Source of the DNA: Haliea salexigens DSM 19537
GTDB lineage: Bacteria > Pseudomonadota > Gammaproteobacteria > Pseudomonadales > Halieaceae
NCBI RefSeq assembly: GCF_000423125.1
Contig: NZ_AUHJ01000005.1
Span: 124,001 to 188,000, forward strand
Length of the DNA stretch: 64,000 nucleotides
Direction: 5' to 3'
Within the stretch, counting starts at the first letter, position 1, and each line of letters starts with the position of its first letter. The translations under genes were made by a program, and so were the position numbers. The notes beneath the pieces are model-generated. The model was not told where the DNA came from and searched no databases. It saw only the letters and a program-made list of their open reading frames with translations. Below are positions 47,529-56,875 of this stretch, in pieces.

Positions 47529-48210
47529 GGGCCTGCTCCAGCAGCGCGCCCTGGCGCAACTCCAGCGTGCGGTCCATGCGCTGTGCTATGCGCGGGTCAT
47601 GCGTAACCACAATAAAGCCGGTGCTGGCCGCACTCAGGGAATCAATCAGTGCCAGCACCTGTTCGGCGGATTCCGGATCCAGGTTTCCGGTGGGCTCGTC
47701 CATCAGCACACAGTCAGGCTGGGTGACCAGCGCCCGTGCAATGGCGACACGCTGGCGCTCACCGCCCGACATCTCCCCCGGGCGGTGCTGCAGACGATGC
47801 TGCATGCCGACCTGCGCCAGAACCGCCTCCGCAGCCTGCCAGGCGCTACGCCGCCCCGCCCCGCCGATCAACAGCGGCATGGCGACGTTTTCGCGCGCGT
47901 CGAACTCCGGCAGCAGGTGGTGAAACTGGTAGACAAAGCCCAGGTGCTGATTGCGCCAGCGGCAGAGCGCGCGCTCGCCCAACGCTGCCAGGTCCTGGCC
48001 GCGAATCATTACCCGCCCCCGGGTTGGCGAGTCCAGGCCACCCAAGAGGTTCAGCAGGGTCGACTTGCCGGAACCTGATGCGCCCACGATGGCAATTTTT
48101 TCGCCCTCGCGCAGCGCCAGCTCCACACCATTGAGCACCTGGACTTCACGGCTGCCGTCCCGGTACACCCGGCCCAACTGTTCGCAGCGCAATACCAGCG
48201 CGTCATTCAT
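47515..48210 (-). CDS. lolD: lipoprotein-releasing system ATP-binding protein LolD
   Basis: 231 aa ABC ATPase. Walker A GASGSGKSTLLNLLGGLD, Q-loop VYQFHHLLPEFDARENV (the LolD-typical form), signature MSGGERQRVAIARALV, Walker B VLMDEPTGNLD and switch His (THDPRIA). It powers release of outer-membrane lipoproteins to LolA. The ATG overlaps the lolC stop (ATGA). Confidence 0.97.
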   Translation of the reverse strand: MNDALVLRCEQLGRVYRDGSREVQVLNGVELALREGEKIAIVGASGSGKSTLLNLLGGLDSPTRGRVMIRGQDLAALGERALCRWRNQHLGFVYQFHHLLPEFDARENVAMPLLIGGAGRRSAWQAAEAVLAQVGMQHRLQHRPGEMSGGERQRVAIARALVTQPDCVLMDEPTGNLDPESAEQVLALIDSLSAASTGFIVVTHDPRIAQRMDRTLELRQGALLEQALAPA

Positions 48211-49417
48211 AACGCAGCACCTCGGCGGGCGCGATGCGCGAAGCCCGCCAGGCGGGATAGACGCTCGCCAGCAGGCTCAACAACAGCGAGGCCACAATCA
48301 CCGCCGCCACATCCTGGCCCTGCAGGCGAGCCGGTAGTTCACTGATAAAATACACTGAGGGATCGAACAGCTTGACGCCAAACCACTGCTCCAGCGACGC
48401 CGTCAGGCGGGCGATGTGGCTCGCCAGCGCCACGCCCAGCACGGCGCCCACGCCGATGCCGGTACAGGCCAGCCCCAGGCCATGGGCCAGAAAAATCGCC
48501 ATGATTTCCCCTGAGCGCGCGCCCATGGTGCGCAGTACCGCGATATCGCCGCGCTTTTCCGCTACGGCCATCACCAGTGTGGACACGATATTGAACGCCG
48601 CCACGGCAACGACACTGAGCAAGAGCAGACCCACCATGATTTTCTCCATTTTCACCGCACGAAACAGGCTACCCTGGGTTTGCGTCCAGTCGCGGACCTG
48701 CACACCGGGTGGCAAGCCAGCCGCCAGCGCCGCCAGCTGCTGCGGTGCCGTCATCAGGTCGGCGGTGCGCAGCTGCAAGCCATCAACCGTGTCACCGGCG
48801 CCGAACAGCCGCTGGCCAGTCGCCAGGGAAACATAGGCCTGATAGCTATCGGGCTGGGCATTTACGGCAAACAGGCCGACCACATTCAAACGCTTGCTGC
48901 GCGGGAATGTGCCCAGTGGCGTCACCGTAAGGCTCGGCAGGGTCACGTCGATGCTATCACCCGGGGCAACCCCGAGCCCGCGCGCCAGAGCCGCACCCAG
49001 CACAATGCTGAAAGGCTGCTGCTCGAGTTCAGCCAGCGTCCCTGCCACCATGGCTTCACCTACGCCAGACACCCCGGCCTGACGTTCAACATCGATTGCG
49101 GTGAGATTGGCGCCGCGTGCTGTGCCGCGGTTCGCGAGAATAACCTTGTCCGCCAGATAGGGCGCAACCGCAAGCACATCCGGTTGCGCGGCAAGTTGGC
49201 CTGCAAGCTGTGTCCAGCCGTCAACACGCCCTTCCTCTGCTACCACAAACCCGTGAGGCACCAGGGCGAGAATGCGCTCGCGCAGCTCGCCGGCAAAGCC
49301 GTTCATTATGGAGAGCACCGTAATCAGGCTAGCCACACCCAACACCATGCCCAGCATGGATGCCGTGGCGATAACACTGGCAAAGCGATTACGTCGGCGA
49401 CTGAAGCTGTAGCGCAA
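48203..49417 (-). CDS. lolC: lipoprotein-releasing ABC transporter permease LolC
   Basis: 404 aa as written from a TTG at 49417. FtsX-type permease with helix 1 (VIATASMLGMVLGVASLITVLSIMNGF) and the C-terminal block VVAVAAFNIVSTLVMAVAEKRGDIAVLRTMGA. Family members usually have about ten residues before GLRYS. Here the upstream codons read GLHYAIFVG, in good agreement, but contain no ATG, GTG or TTG. A CTG at 49447 preceded by AGGT about 8 bases away could be the true start. The first gene of the lolCDE operon. Confidence 0.93.
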   Translation of the reverse strand: MRYSFSRRRNRFASVIATASMLGMVLGVASLITVLSIMNGFAGELRERILALVPHGFVVAEEGRVDGWTQLAGQLAAQPDVLAVAPYLADKVILANRGTARGANLTAIDVERQAGVSGVGEAMVAGTLAELEQQPFSIVLGAALARGLGVAPGDSIDVTLPSLTVTPLGTFPRSKRLNVVGLFAVNAQPDSYQAYVSLATGQRLFGAGDTVDGLQLRTADLMTAPQQLAALAAGLPPGVQVRDWTQTQGSLFRAVKMEKIMVGLLLLSVVAVAAFNIVSTLVMAVAEKRGDIAVLRTMGARSGEIMAIFLAHGLGLACTGIGVGAVLGVALASHIARLTASLEQWFGVKLFDPSVYFISELPARLQGQDVAAVIVASLLLSLLASVYPAWRASRIAPAEVLRYE

Positions 49418-49473
49418 GCCGACGAAAATAGCGTAGTGAAGGCCCAGGGGAGTTACCTGCAGGTGTGTCGGTG

Positions 49474-49710
49474 TCAGCGATCAGCCGAATAGAAACGCGG
49501 ATCGGTGTCCTCGTCGCCTGCTTTGCCGTTACGGGTTTCCTTTTCACAGCGGCCGGGGTCGCCGCCACAGATGTCGCAGGCGGTGTCGAAACCCAGTGCG
49601 CCCATGCCGCCGCAGGACCCCTTGATGGGCCCGCGGCCCATGATCACACCCACGGCCATGATACCCATGACGATCGCCATGAAGACAGCTGCCAGCAGAA
49701 ATTCGGTCAT
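49474..49710 (-). CDS. nqrM: Na+-NQR maturation factor NqrM
   Basis: 78 aa. One membrane helix at residues about 3-25 (FLLAAVFMAIVMGIMAVGVIMG), then the family string RGPIKGSCGGMGALG and CDICGG, with further Cys in GRCEKE: four or more cysteines proposed to deliver iron to the NqrD/E site. The ATG at 49710 has GAGGA upstream; a GTG one codon earlier is in frame. Its place after nqrF-apbE is the usual one. Confidence 0.93.
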   Translation of the reverse strand: MTEFLLAAVFMAIVMGIMAVGVIMGRGPIKGSCGGMGALGFDTACDICGGDPGRCEKETRNGKAGDEDTDPRFYSADR

Positions 49711-49737
49711 CACTTTATTCCTCGCGGCCCGTAGCCG

Positions 49738-50808
49738 CTATTGGGTCGGGGTGCTCTGTTCCAGCCACGGCGCAAACGCGCTGGAGTACAGCGGCACAAT
49801 ACGCTCACCGTCGCGTCGCATCAAATAGACGGCCAGCCCCTCGGCTTCTGCCAGCGCCAACGCTTCATCGGCGCCGAGTACTGTGAGGGCAGTGGCCCAG
49901 CCGTCTGCGGTCATGCAGTCGTCCGCCAACACGGTGACAGAAACCAGATCGTGTGCCACCGGGTAGCCGGTTCGCGGGTCGATACTGTGAGAGTAGCGCC
50001 GCCCCTCCAGCTCGAAGTAGTTGCGGTAGTCGCCCGAGGTGGCCACGGCGATATCTTCCAGTGCAATACCCAGGGCAACGGCTCGCGCGCCGGGCTCGGG
50101 CCGCTCCACGGCGATGCGCCAGGCGTCGCCCCGCGGGCTGCTGCCGGCAACGCGCATCTCACCGCCCACTTCAACCAGAAAGCTGTCGATACCCTGTTCG
50201 CTCAGCGCATTCGCCAGCACATCGACAGCGTAGCCCTTGGCGATGGAGGACAGATCCAGTTCTACCTTGCGCAGGCGGCGCAGGCGTTGCAACTCGCCAT
50301 CGAATTCGATGAACTGTTGACCGACACGGTTGCGGGCGGCGTCAATAGCGCTGGTCTGCGGCAACTCCATACGGGGTTGGACAGGGCCAAAGCCCCAGAG
50401 TTCGACCAGCGGCCCCACGGTGACATCATAGGCACCACCGGAGCGCTCGCCGATGCGCAGAGCCTCGGCCATAACGCGTGCGAAGTGGCCGGACACGGGC
50501 ACCCAGCTACCGACGACACCGCGGTTGAAGCGGCTGATTTCCGAGTCAACCTGCCAGGTGGACATACTGTCATTCACGCTCACCAACAGGCCTTCCAGGC
50601 TTGCCTGCACCTGTTCCGGTGGTGCTGTCTGTGGGCCCGGCAGGTAGGTCACGTGCCAGGTCGTGCCCATGGTAGCGCCGGACAGGGCTACGCCGGAGTC
50701 GGGCTGCGAACACGCGGCGAGCAGCAGTATGCCGGCCAACAGAAAGCAGACTGGCCTACAAAAAAGCCACCCCGAAGAGTGGCTTTCACTGAGCGCGTGG
50801 CGGTGCAT
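49738..50808 (-). CDS. apbE: FAD:protein FMN transferase ApbE
   Basis: 356 aa. It starts with a lipoprotein signal ending LLLAACSQ, so it is anchored in a membrane on the periplasmic side. The ApbE fold shows SGATMGTTWHVTY, SMSTWQVDSEISRFN, DLSSIAKGYAVD, HSIDPRTGYPV and MTADGWATALTVLG. The last string has the metal-binding Asp/Thr residues. It attaches FMN to threonines of NqrB and NqrC. Its ATG overlaps the nqrF stop (TGATG). Confidence 0.95.
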   Translation of the reverse strand: MHRHALSESHSSGWLFCRPVCFLLAGILLLAACSQPDSGVALSGATMGTTWHVTYLPGPQTAPPEQVQASLEGLLVSVNDSMSTWQVDSEISRFNRGVVGSWVPVSGHFARVMAEALRIGERSGGAYDVTVGPLVELWGFGPVQPRMELPQTSAIDAARNRVGQQFIEFDGELQRLRRLRKVELDLSSIAKGYAVDVLANALSEQGIDSFLVEVGGEMRVAGSSPRGDAWRIAVERPEPGARAVALGIALEDIAVATSGDYRNYFELEGRRYSHSIDPRTGYPVAHDLVSVTVLADDCMTADGWATALTVLGADEALALAEAEGLAVYLMRRDGERIVPLYSSAFAPWLEQSTPTQ

Positions 50809-52031
50809 CACCCGCCGAAGTCGTCCAGCAGGATATTTTCCGGCTCAACGCCCATATCCGTCAGCATGCGCACGACAGCGGCGTTCATCATTGGCGGACC
50901 GCACATGTAAAACTCGCAATCTTCAGGCGCGGGGTGGTCCTTGAGGTACTCTTCGTACAGCACATTGTGGATGAACCCGGTCAGGCCATCCCAGTTGTCT
51001 TCTGGCTGCGGGTCCGAGAGAGCAACGTGCCATTCGAAGTTATCGTTTTCCGCGGCGAGCTGGTCGTAGTCTTCCACGTAGAACATTTCGCGCAGCGAGC
51101 GGGCGCCGTACCAGAAGGAAATCTTGCGCTTGCTGTGCAGGCGCTTGAGCTGGTCGAACAGGTGCGAGCGCATGGGCGCCATACCTGCGCCACCGCCGAT
51201 AAAGATCATCTCGGCGTCTGTGTCCTTGGCGAAGAACTCGCCGAAGGGACCGTACACCTTCACCTTGTCACCGGGCTTCAGGTTAAAGACCCAGGACGAC
51301 ATGATACCGGGCGGGATACCTTCACTGCCGGGGGGGGGCGTGGCGATACGAATATTGAATTTAACCAGGCCGCGCTCTTCAGGGTAGTTGGCCATCGAAT
51401 AGGCGCGGATGGTGGTTTCCTCTACCTTGGATTCCAGCTTGAAGAAACCGAACCGCTCCCAGTCGCCACGGTACTCCTCGTCGATATCGAAATCCTTGTA
51501 TTTCACAAGGTGCGGTGGACATTCCAGCTGCACGTAACCGCCGGCACGGAAATCGACGTTCTCCCCTTCAGGCAGTTTGAGTGTCAGCTCCTTGATGAAA
51601 GTAGCAACGTTGGGGTTGCTCTCTACCGTGCACTCCCACTGCTTCACGCCGAAGACTTCCTCCGGCACTTCGATTTTCATGTCCTGCTTGACGGCGGTCT
51701 GACAGCTCAGGCGCCAGCCTTCCTGCGCATCGCGCTTGGTGAAATGCCCCTCTTCCGTGGGCAACATGGCACCGCCGCCCTCGGTGATGATGCATTTGCA
51801 CTGCGCACAGGTGCCGCCGCCGCCGCAGGCAGAGGGCAGGAACAGTCCGCTCTCGGAGAGCGTCTGCAGCAACTTGCCACCCGCGGGGACGTGAATGGTT
51901 TTCTCGCCGTTGATTTCAATGGCGACTTCGCCACTGCTAACCAGGCGTGAGCGTGCACTCAGGATGATGGCGACCAGGGCGAGCACGATCGCCGTGAACA
52001 TGGTAACACCGAGGATGATCGTCAGGTTCAT
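50808..52031 (-). CDS. nqrF: Na+-translocating NADH:quinone reductase subunit F
   Basis: 407 aa. One N-terminal membrane helix (residues about 3-25). A [2Fe-2S] ferredoxin domain follows with Cys69, Cys75 and Cys78 ([12 protein letters not shown]) and a fourth Cys in LSCQTAV. The ferredoxin-reductase FAD domain has [11 protein letters not shown] and the NADH domain has [16 protein letters not shown] and YMCGPPMMN. It takes electrons from NADH into the complex. Confidence 0.98.
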   Translation of the reverse strand: MNLTIILGVTMFTAIVLALVAIILSARSRLVSSGEVAIEINGEKTIHVPAGGKLLQTLSESGLFLPSACGGGGTCAQCKCIITEGGGAMLPTEEGHFTKRDAQEGWRLSCQTAVKQDMKIEVPEEVFGVKQWECTVESNPNVATFIKELTLKLPEGENVDFRAGGYVQLECPPHLVKYKDFDIDEEYRGDWERFGFFKLESKVEETTIRAYSMANYPEERGLVKFNIRIATPPPGSEGIPPGIMSSWVFNLKPGDKVKVYGPFGEFFAKDTDAEMIFIGGGAGMAPMRSHLFDQLKRLHSKRKISFWYGARSLREMFYVEDYDQLAAENDNFEWHVALSDPQPEDNWDGLTGFIHNVLYEEYLKDHPAPEDCEFYMCGPPMMNAAVVRMLTDMGVEPENILLDDFGG

Positions 52032-52045
52032 AACAGCACTTCCGC

Positions 52046-52654
52046 CTAGAGATTCATACCACCGAAAGACATAAAGCCGAGAGACATCAGCCCTACCGTG
52101 ATGAAGGTGATGCCAAGGCCCTGCAGGCCATCGGGCACATCACTGTACTTGAGCTTTTCGCGGATACCCGCAAGCGCCACAATCGCCAGCGCCCAGCCGA
52201 CACCGGCACCGGCACCAAAGACCACGCTTTCACCAAAGGTATAGTCGCGTTCCACCATGAACAGCGCCGCACCCAGAATCGCACAGTTTACTGTAATCAA
52301 GGGCAGGAACACGCCGAGCGCGTTGTACAGAACCGGGACATACTTGTCGAGGAACATCTCCATGATCTGGACAATGGCCGCAATCACGCCAATGTACGAG
52401 AGCAGCCCCAGGAAGCTCAGGTCAACGTCAGGCAGACCCGCCCACGCCAGCGCGCCGTCGGCGAGCAGGTAGTTGTAGATCAGGTTGTTGACCGGCACGG
52501 TGATGGTGAGCACCACGATGACGGCGATGCCGAGGCCAATCGCCGCCTGCACCTTCTTGGAGATAGCGAGGAAAGTACACATGCCGAGAAAGAAGGCCAG
52601 CGCCATGTTTTCAATAAACACGGCCCGAATAAACAGGCTCAGGTACTGTTCCAT
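52046..52654 (-). CDS. nqrE: Na+-NQR subunit E
   Basis: 202 aa with six membrane helices. Family strings are [27 protein letters not shown] and [17 protein letters not shown] (in order), the latter containing a Cys that, with NqrD, binds the intramembrane iron centre. It ends 14 bases before nqrF, and its start shares a base with the nqrD stop. Confidence 0.97.
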   Translation of the reverse strand: MEQYLSLFIRAVFIENMALAFFLGMCTFLAISKKVQAAIGLGIAVIVVLTITVPVNNLIYNYLLADGALAWAGLPDVDLSFLGLLSYIGVIAAIVQIMEMFLDKYVPVLYNALGVFLPLITVNCAILGAALFMVERDYTFGESVVFGAGAGVGWALAIVALAGIREKLKYSDVPDGLQGLGITFITVGLMSLGFMSFGGMNL

Positions 52655-53316
52655 TACGCGCCCTCCTCGGCTGCCGTATGCTTCGCCATGCGGAAGTCGG
52701 GCTCTTCAACCTGCTTCTTGTCCACGCTACGCAGAATCCAGATAAAACCACCAATCAGGAAGAACGCACTGGGCGGCAGCAGCAAAAGCCCGTTCGGGTT
52801 GTACCAGCCACCTTCGGTAACCAGGGGCAGTACTTCCATGCCAAACAACTTGCCAGAGCCAAACAGCTCGCGCACGAATGCCACCGCAAGCAGAACCGTA
52901 CTGTACCCAAGCCCATTGCCGATGCCATCGAAGAAGCTGGGCAGCGGCGGGTTCTTCATCGCGAACGCTTCCGCGCGCCCCATCACGATACAGTTGGTGA
53001 TAATCAGGCCAACAAACACCGAGAGTTGCTTGCTGATGTCGTAGGCGACTGCTTTCAGCACCTGGTCAACCACAATTACCAAGGACGCAATCACCGTCAT
53101 CTGCACGATGATGCGAATACTACCCGGAATCTGGGTGCGTATCGCTGAGATGAACAGGTTGGAAAAGGCGGTAACCAGCGTCAGCGCAATACACATCACA
53201 ACCGTGACCTGCAGAGACGAGGTGACGGCCAGCGCCGAGCAGATGCCGAGGATCTGCAGGGCAATGGGGTTGTTCTTGAAAATGGGCGTAATGAGGGTGT
53301 CCTTAACCGCTGACAT
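52654..53316 (-). CDS. nqrD: Na+-NQR subunit D
   Basis: 220 aa with six membrane helices. [17 protein letters not shown] carries the conserved Cys of the first half-site, and [19 protein letters not shown] carries the second. It is homologous to NqrE in inverted topology. The stop overlaps the nqrE start by one base, and its start follows nqrC by one base. Confidence 0.97.
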   Translation of the reverse strand: MSAVKDTLITPIFKNNPIALQILGICSALAVTSSLQVTVVMCIALTLVTAFSNLFISAIRTQIPGSIRIIVQMTVIASLVIVVDQVLKAVAYDISKQLSVFVGLIITNCIVMGRAEAFAMKNPPLPSFFDGIGNGLGYSTVLLAVAFVRELFGSGKLFGMEVLPLVTEGGWYNPNGLLLLPPSAFFLIGGFIWILRSVDKKQVEEPDFRMAKHTAAEEGA

Positions 53317-53317
53317 C

Positions 53318-54097
53318 TCAGGCCTCCCCTGCTTTCAGGTTATTGAGGAACGGTTCATAACCCTGCTCGCCGAGCCAGAAGTGAACCAGTTGCGTGACGC
53401 CACGCGATGTCAGCGTGGCGCCGGACAGGCCATCGACGCGCCAGGGCGCATCGGAGCTGCCGGGATCGACGCTGCCTTTCGCCAGCGAAAGGGCGACTTC
53501 CCCATCGCGGTAGACTTTCTTGCCCGGCCACTGTGCCTTCCAGCGCGGGTTGTCCACTTCACCGCCCAAACCGGGTGTTTCACCGTGCTCGTAGAAGCCA
53601 AGCCCCGCGACGGTGTTGGCATCCGACTCCAGTGCGATGAAGCCGTAGAGGGTCGACCAGAGGCCGTAGCCGCGCACCGGCAGGATCAGCTTGTCGATAT
53701 CACCACCACTGCCCTCAACCAGATAGACCAGTGCGTAGTGTTCGCGGCTGCCGATGCCGGCAATATCTTCCGACTTGCTCAAATCTGTGGAGCGGTCGGG
53801 CTCTTTCGCCGCTTTAATCTGCTCATAGCTGGCGGGGTCAACTGCATCGGTGAACTCGCCGCTGCGCAGGTCCACCACGCGGGTTTTCACCTGCGCGAAC
53901 TGCTCCTCAATGGAGCGCTCTTCATCAAGCATACCGGCGGCGGCAAGGATATTGCGTTTGCGGTCCAGTGTTTTGTTCGCTTCCTGCGCGGGCTTGAGCA
54001 TCACCGCGGCGGTTGAGACCACCACGGAACACACAATACACAGCGCGAAGGCGACCAGCAGGGTCTTACTGATGCCGTCATTCTTAGACACGGGCAA
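53318..54097 (-). CDS. nqrC: Na+-NQR subunit C
   Basis: 259 aa. One N-terminal helix (residues about 12-33) precedes a periplasmic FMN domain. The flavinylation motif is [10 protein letters not shown], with the FMN-bearing Thr228. Other blocks are [14 protein letters not shown] and [18 protein letters not shown] is attached by ApbE, encoded in the same operon. It overlaps the end of nqrB by 14 bases. Confidence 0.97.
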   Translation of the reverse strand: MPVSKNDGISKTLLVAFALCIVCSVVVSTAAVMLKPAQEANKTLDRKRNILAAAGMLDEERSIEEQFAQVKTRVVDLRSGEFTDAVDPASYEQIKAAKEPDRSTDLSKSEDIAGIGSREHYALVYLVEGSGGDIDKLILPVRGYGLWSTLYGFIALESDANTVAGLGFYEHGETPGLGGEVDNPRWKAQWPGKKVYRDGEVALSLAKGSVDPGSSDAPWRVDGLSGATLTSRGVTQLVHFWLGEQGYEPFLNNLKAGEA

Positions 54098-55283
54098 GCC
54101 TCCGTTTGATGTTTGACTGGATCACGAAATGGTCCATCAGCGGCGCAAACAGATTGGCAAACAGGATGGCCAGCATGATGCCTTCAGGAAAGGCCGGGTT
54201 GACCACGCGGATCAGCACACACATCACACCGATCAGTATGCCGTAGGCAAACTTGCCGGTGTTGGTGTAGGCGGCAGACACCGGGTCAGTGGCCATGAAC
54301 ATCATGCCGAAGGCGAAACCACCCACCACCAGATGCCAGTAGAACGGCATGTTGAACATCGGGTTGGTCTCGGAACCAATCAGGTTGAACAGCGAGGACA
54401 GTGCGACCATGCCGAGGAACACACCGGCCACAATGCGCCAGGAAGCGATACGCATCAGCATCAATACGGCGCCACCGATGAGAATCGCCAAGGTTGATGT
54501 TTCACCAATGGAACCGTGGATATTGCCTACAAACGCCTGCATCCAGGTGATCTGTTCCTGGGCGAGCCCGGAAATTCCGTCAGACGCCACAATCGACAGT
54601 GGCGTGGCACCGGTATAGCCATCGACCGCCGTCCACACGCCGTCGCCGGACATCTGCGCCGGATAGGCGAAGTAGAGGAAAGCCCGCCCTGTGAGGGCAG
54701 GATTAAGGAAGTTCTTGCCGGTACCGCCGAACACTTCCTTGCCGATAACCACACCGAAGCTGATACCCAGGGCCACCTGCCACAGGGGCACATCCGGCGG
54801 GCAGATCAGGGCAAAGAGTATCGAAGTGACGAAGAAGCCCTCGTTCACCTCATGGCCGCGCTTCATGGCGAACAACACTTCCCAGAAGCCGCCGACCAGG
54901 AAGGTGGTGGCATAAATGGGCAGAAAGTACAGCGCGCCGAAGAAAAAGCAGTCCCAGAGACTGGACGCGTCGTAGCCACCGAAGGCGGCAATGAGGCTGC
55001 CGCGCCAGCCGTCCACCGATCCGCCCGTGGCGGCGAGGATGTCGTTTGCCTGGAACCCCAGGTTGTACATGCCGTAGAACATGGCCGGGAACGTGGCGAA
55101 CCAGACCGTGATCATGATCCGCTTCAGGTCCACACCGTCGCGAACATGTGCCGTGCTCCGCGTTACCGAGGAGGGCGAATAGAAAATGGTATCCACCGCT
55201 TCGTAGAGCGGATACCACTGCTTGAAGCGTCCCCCCTCTTCAAAGTGGTGCTCAACACCGTCAAGGATCTTGCGCAGTCCCAC
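54084..55283 (-). CDS. nqrB: Na+-NQR subunit B
   Basis: 399 aa with about ten membrane helices. The flavinylation motif is [10 protein letters not shown], with Thr227 as FMN ligand; the second position is Thr rather than the commoner Ser. Family strings are [20 protein letters not shown] and [13 protein letters not shown]. It holds the Na+ path and riboflavin. Confidence 0.97.
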   Translation of the reverse strand: MGLRKILDGVEHHFEEGGRFKQWYPLYEAVDTIFYSPSSVTRSTAHVRDGVDLKRIMITVWFATFPAMFYGMYNLGFQANDILAATGGSVDGWRGSLIAAFGGYDASSLWDCFFFGALYFLPIYATTFLVGGFWEVLFAMKRGHEVNEGFFVTSILFALICPPDVPLWQVALGISFGVVIGKEVFGGTGKNFLNPALTGRAFLYFAYPAQMSGDGVWTAVDGYTGATPLSIVASDGISGLAQEQITWMQAFVGNIHGSIGETSTLAILIGGAVLMLMRIASWRIVAGVFLGMVALSSLFNLIGSETNPMFNMPFYWHLVVGGFAFGMMFMATDPVSAAYTNTGKFAYGILIGVMCVLIRVVNPAFPEGIMLAILFANLFAPLMDHFVIQSNIKRRLARV

Positions 55284-55286
55284 GGT

Positions 55287-56633
55287 CTAACCCTCCTTCT
55301 CGATGCGTGTCAGGTTGTCCCGCAAAATGGGACCGTACTCATACTTGCCGGGGCACACGTAGGTGCACAGCGCCAGATCTTCTTCGTCGAGGTCGAGGCA
55401 ACCCAGCGACTGGGCTGTCTCGGTGTCACCTACAATCAGCGCCCGCAACAGGTGCGTGGGGAGATAATCCTGCGGCACCACCGTTTCATAGGTGCCCACC
55501 GGCACCATGGCACGCTGGCTGCCATTGGTGGTGGTCGTCATGGCCAGGGGCTTGAGGCCAAACAGGCTGCTGAGGTAGATGCCCAGATTGGAATGTTTTT
55601 CCACGCCGGGTGACAGCCAGCCCATGAAGGCCCGCTGACGGCCCTCAAGCAGCACGGAGACCTGGTTGTGGTAGCGCCCCAGATAGGCTGTCGGCGCCTG
55701 TACGCGACGGCCGCCAAGCACCGAACCGGAAATGACCCGGTTGTCGCCATCTTTTGTTTCGCCGGCACACAGGGCCTGGAGGTCGGCACCCATGCGCGTG
55801 CGCAGCAACCGCGGCTTGACCACCTGCGGCCCGCTCAGCGCGATCACGCGCGAGGTGTAAATGGCACCGTCGAGGAACAGGCGACCGACGGCAATCACGT
55901 CCTGGTAGCCAATGGTCCAGACAACCTTGGTCGCCGTGACGCCGCCCTCGAGGAAATGGATATGTGTACCCGCAAGGCCCGCAGGGTGCGGTCCGCCGAA
56001 CTCCGCCAGCTGTATGTTTTGTGCTTGACCTGTGGGCAGGTTGGCACCGGGGGCTGCGCACAGGTAAACCGTACCGGTCGTGAGCTGGGCGAGGATGTCC
56101 TGCCCCAGGGCGAAAGCGTCGGGCTCCGCTGCAATGACCACTGACGGATCGGCCGCGAGCGGATGGGTATCGATCGCGGTAATGAAAATCGCCGCCGCCT
56201 CGGCGTCCAGGGCCGGCACGCGGCTGAACGGACGGGTGCGCAGTGCGGTCCACTGTCCCGCGTTGTTGAGGTGTTCGCGAATGGTCTCGCTGCCCAGCTT
56301 GCGCGCTTCGTCGGCACTGTAGGCAGTGAAACTCTCGGAGGCATCGCCCTCCACCTCGATCACCACCGACTGCAGGGCGCGGCGCGCGCCGCGGTTGATG
56401 GCGGCCACTACGCCACCGGCAGGTGCCGTGTAACGAACGCCTGCGGTCTTCTTGTCGGTGAAGAGCAGTTGGCCGGCCTTTACCCGGTCGCCCTCTGCCA
56501 CTTCCATGGTCGGTTTCATACCGACGTAATCCGGGCCCACCAGCGCCACAGCACGCGCCGGAGAAGCTTCTTCAATCGTTTGCTGGGGGGCGCCCTGGAT
56601 GGGAATATCCATGCCCCGCTTGATCTTGATCAT
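55287..56633 (-). CDS. nqrA: Na+-NQR subunit A
   Basis: 448 aa, soluble cytoplasmic subunit. It begins MIKIKRGMDIPIQGAP, with RPFSRVPALDAEAAAIFITAIDTHPLAADP (in order) in the core and a C-terminal CTYVCPGKYEYGPILRDNL. First gene of nqrABCDEF-apbE-nqrM; nqrB follows after 3 bases. It contributes to the quinone site in current models. Confidence 0.97.
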   Translation of the reverse strand: MIKIKRGMDIPIQGAPQQTIEEASPARAVALVGPDYVGMKPTMEVAEGDRVKAGQLLFTDKKTAGVRYTAPAGGVVAAINRGARRALQSVVIEVEGDASESFTAYSADEARKLGSETIREHLNNAGQWTALRTRPFSRVPALDAEAAAIFITAIDTHPLAADPSVVIAAEPDAFALGQDILAQLTTGTVYLCAAPGANLPTGQAQNIQLAEFGGPHPAGLAGTHIHFLEGGVTATKVVWTIGYQDVIAVGRLFLDGAIYTSRVIALSGPQVVKPRLLRTRMGADLQALCAGETKDGDNRVISGSVLGGRRVQAPTAYLGRYHNQVSVLLEGRQRAFMGWLSPGVEKHSNLGIYLSSLFGLKPLAMTTTTNGSQRAMVPVGTYETVVPQDYLPTHLLRALIVGDTETAQSLGCLDLDEEDLALCTYVCPGKYEYGPILRDNLTRIEKEG

Positions 56634-56786
56634 ACGATCTGCCTACAGGTTCGTCAGTATTTGTGGCGGCCAGAGCCGTGTGTGAAGCCTGTGCTCCACA
56701 GCTGGCAGCGGCGAGGCGCAAGGCTTTCCATGCACCTTGCCGGGCCGGAGGAATCAAGCGCAGCCACCCTGTCCCGGGCCGCGCGC

Positions 56787-56792
56787 ATTATA
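56787..56792 (-). promoter_or_regulatory. perfect -10 element, probable nqr operon promoter
   Basis: TATAAT on the minus strand (56792-56787), about 150 bases before nqrA. No good -35 hexamer stands at 16-18 bases; GGTGTT is the best at 17. The transcript would carry a leader of about 145 bases in which no known riboswitch is recognised. Confidence 0.4.
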
Positions 56793-56875
56793 ACGGAAGC
56801 CTGCGCCAAAACACCACTGCGCAAGCCGCACTTCACGCTGTTTCCACACATGCGTGCGGCACCCCGCCGCGGGCC

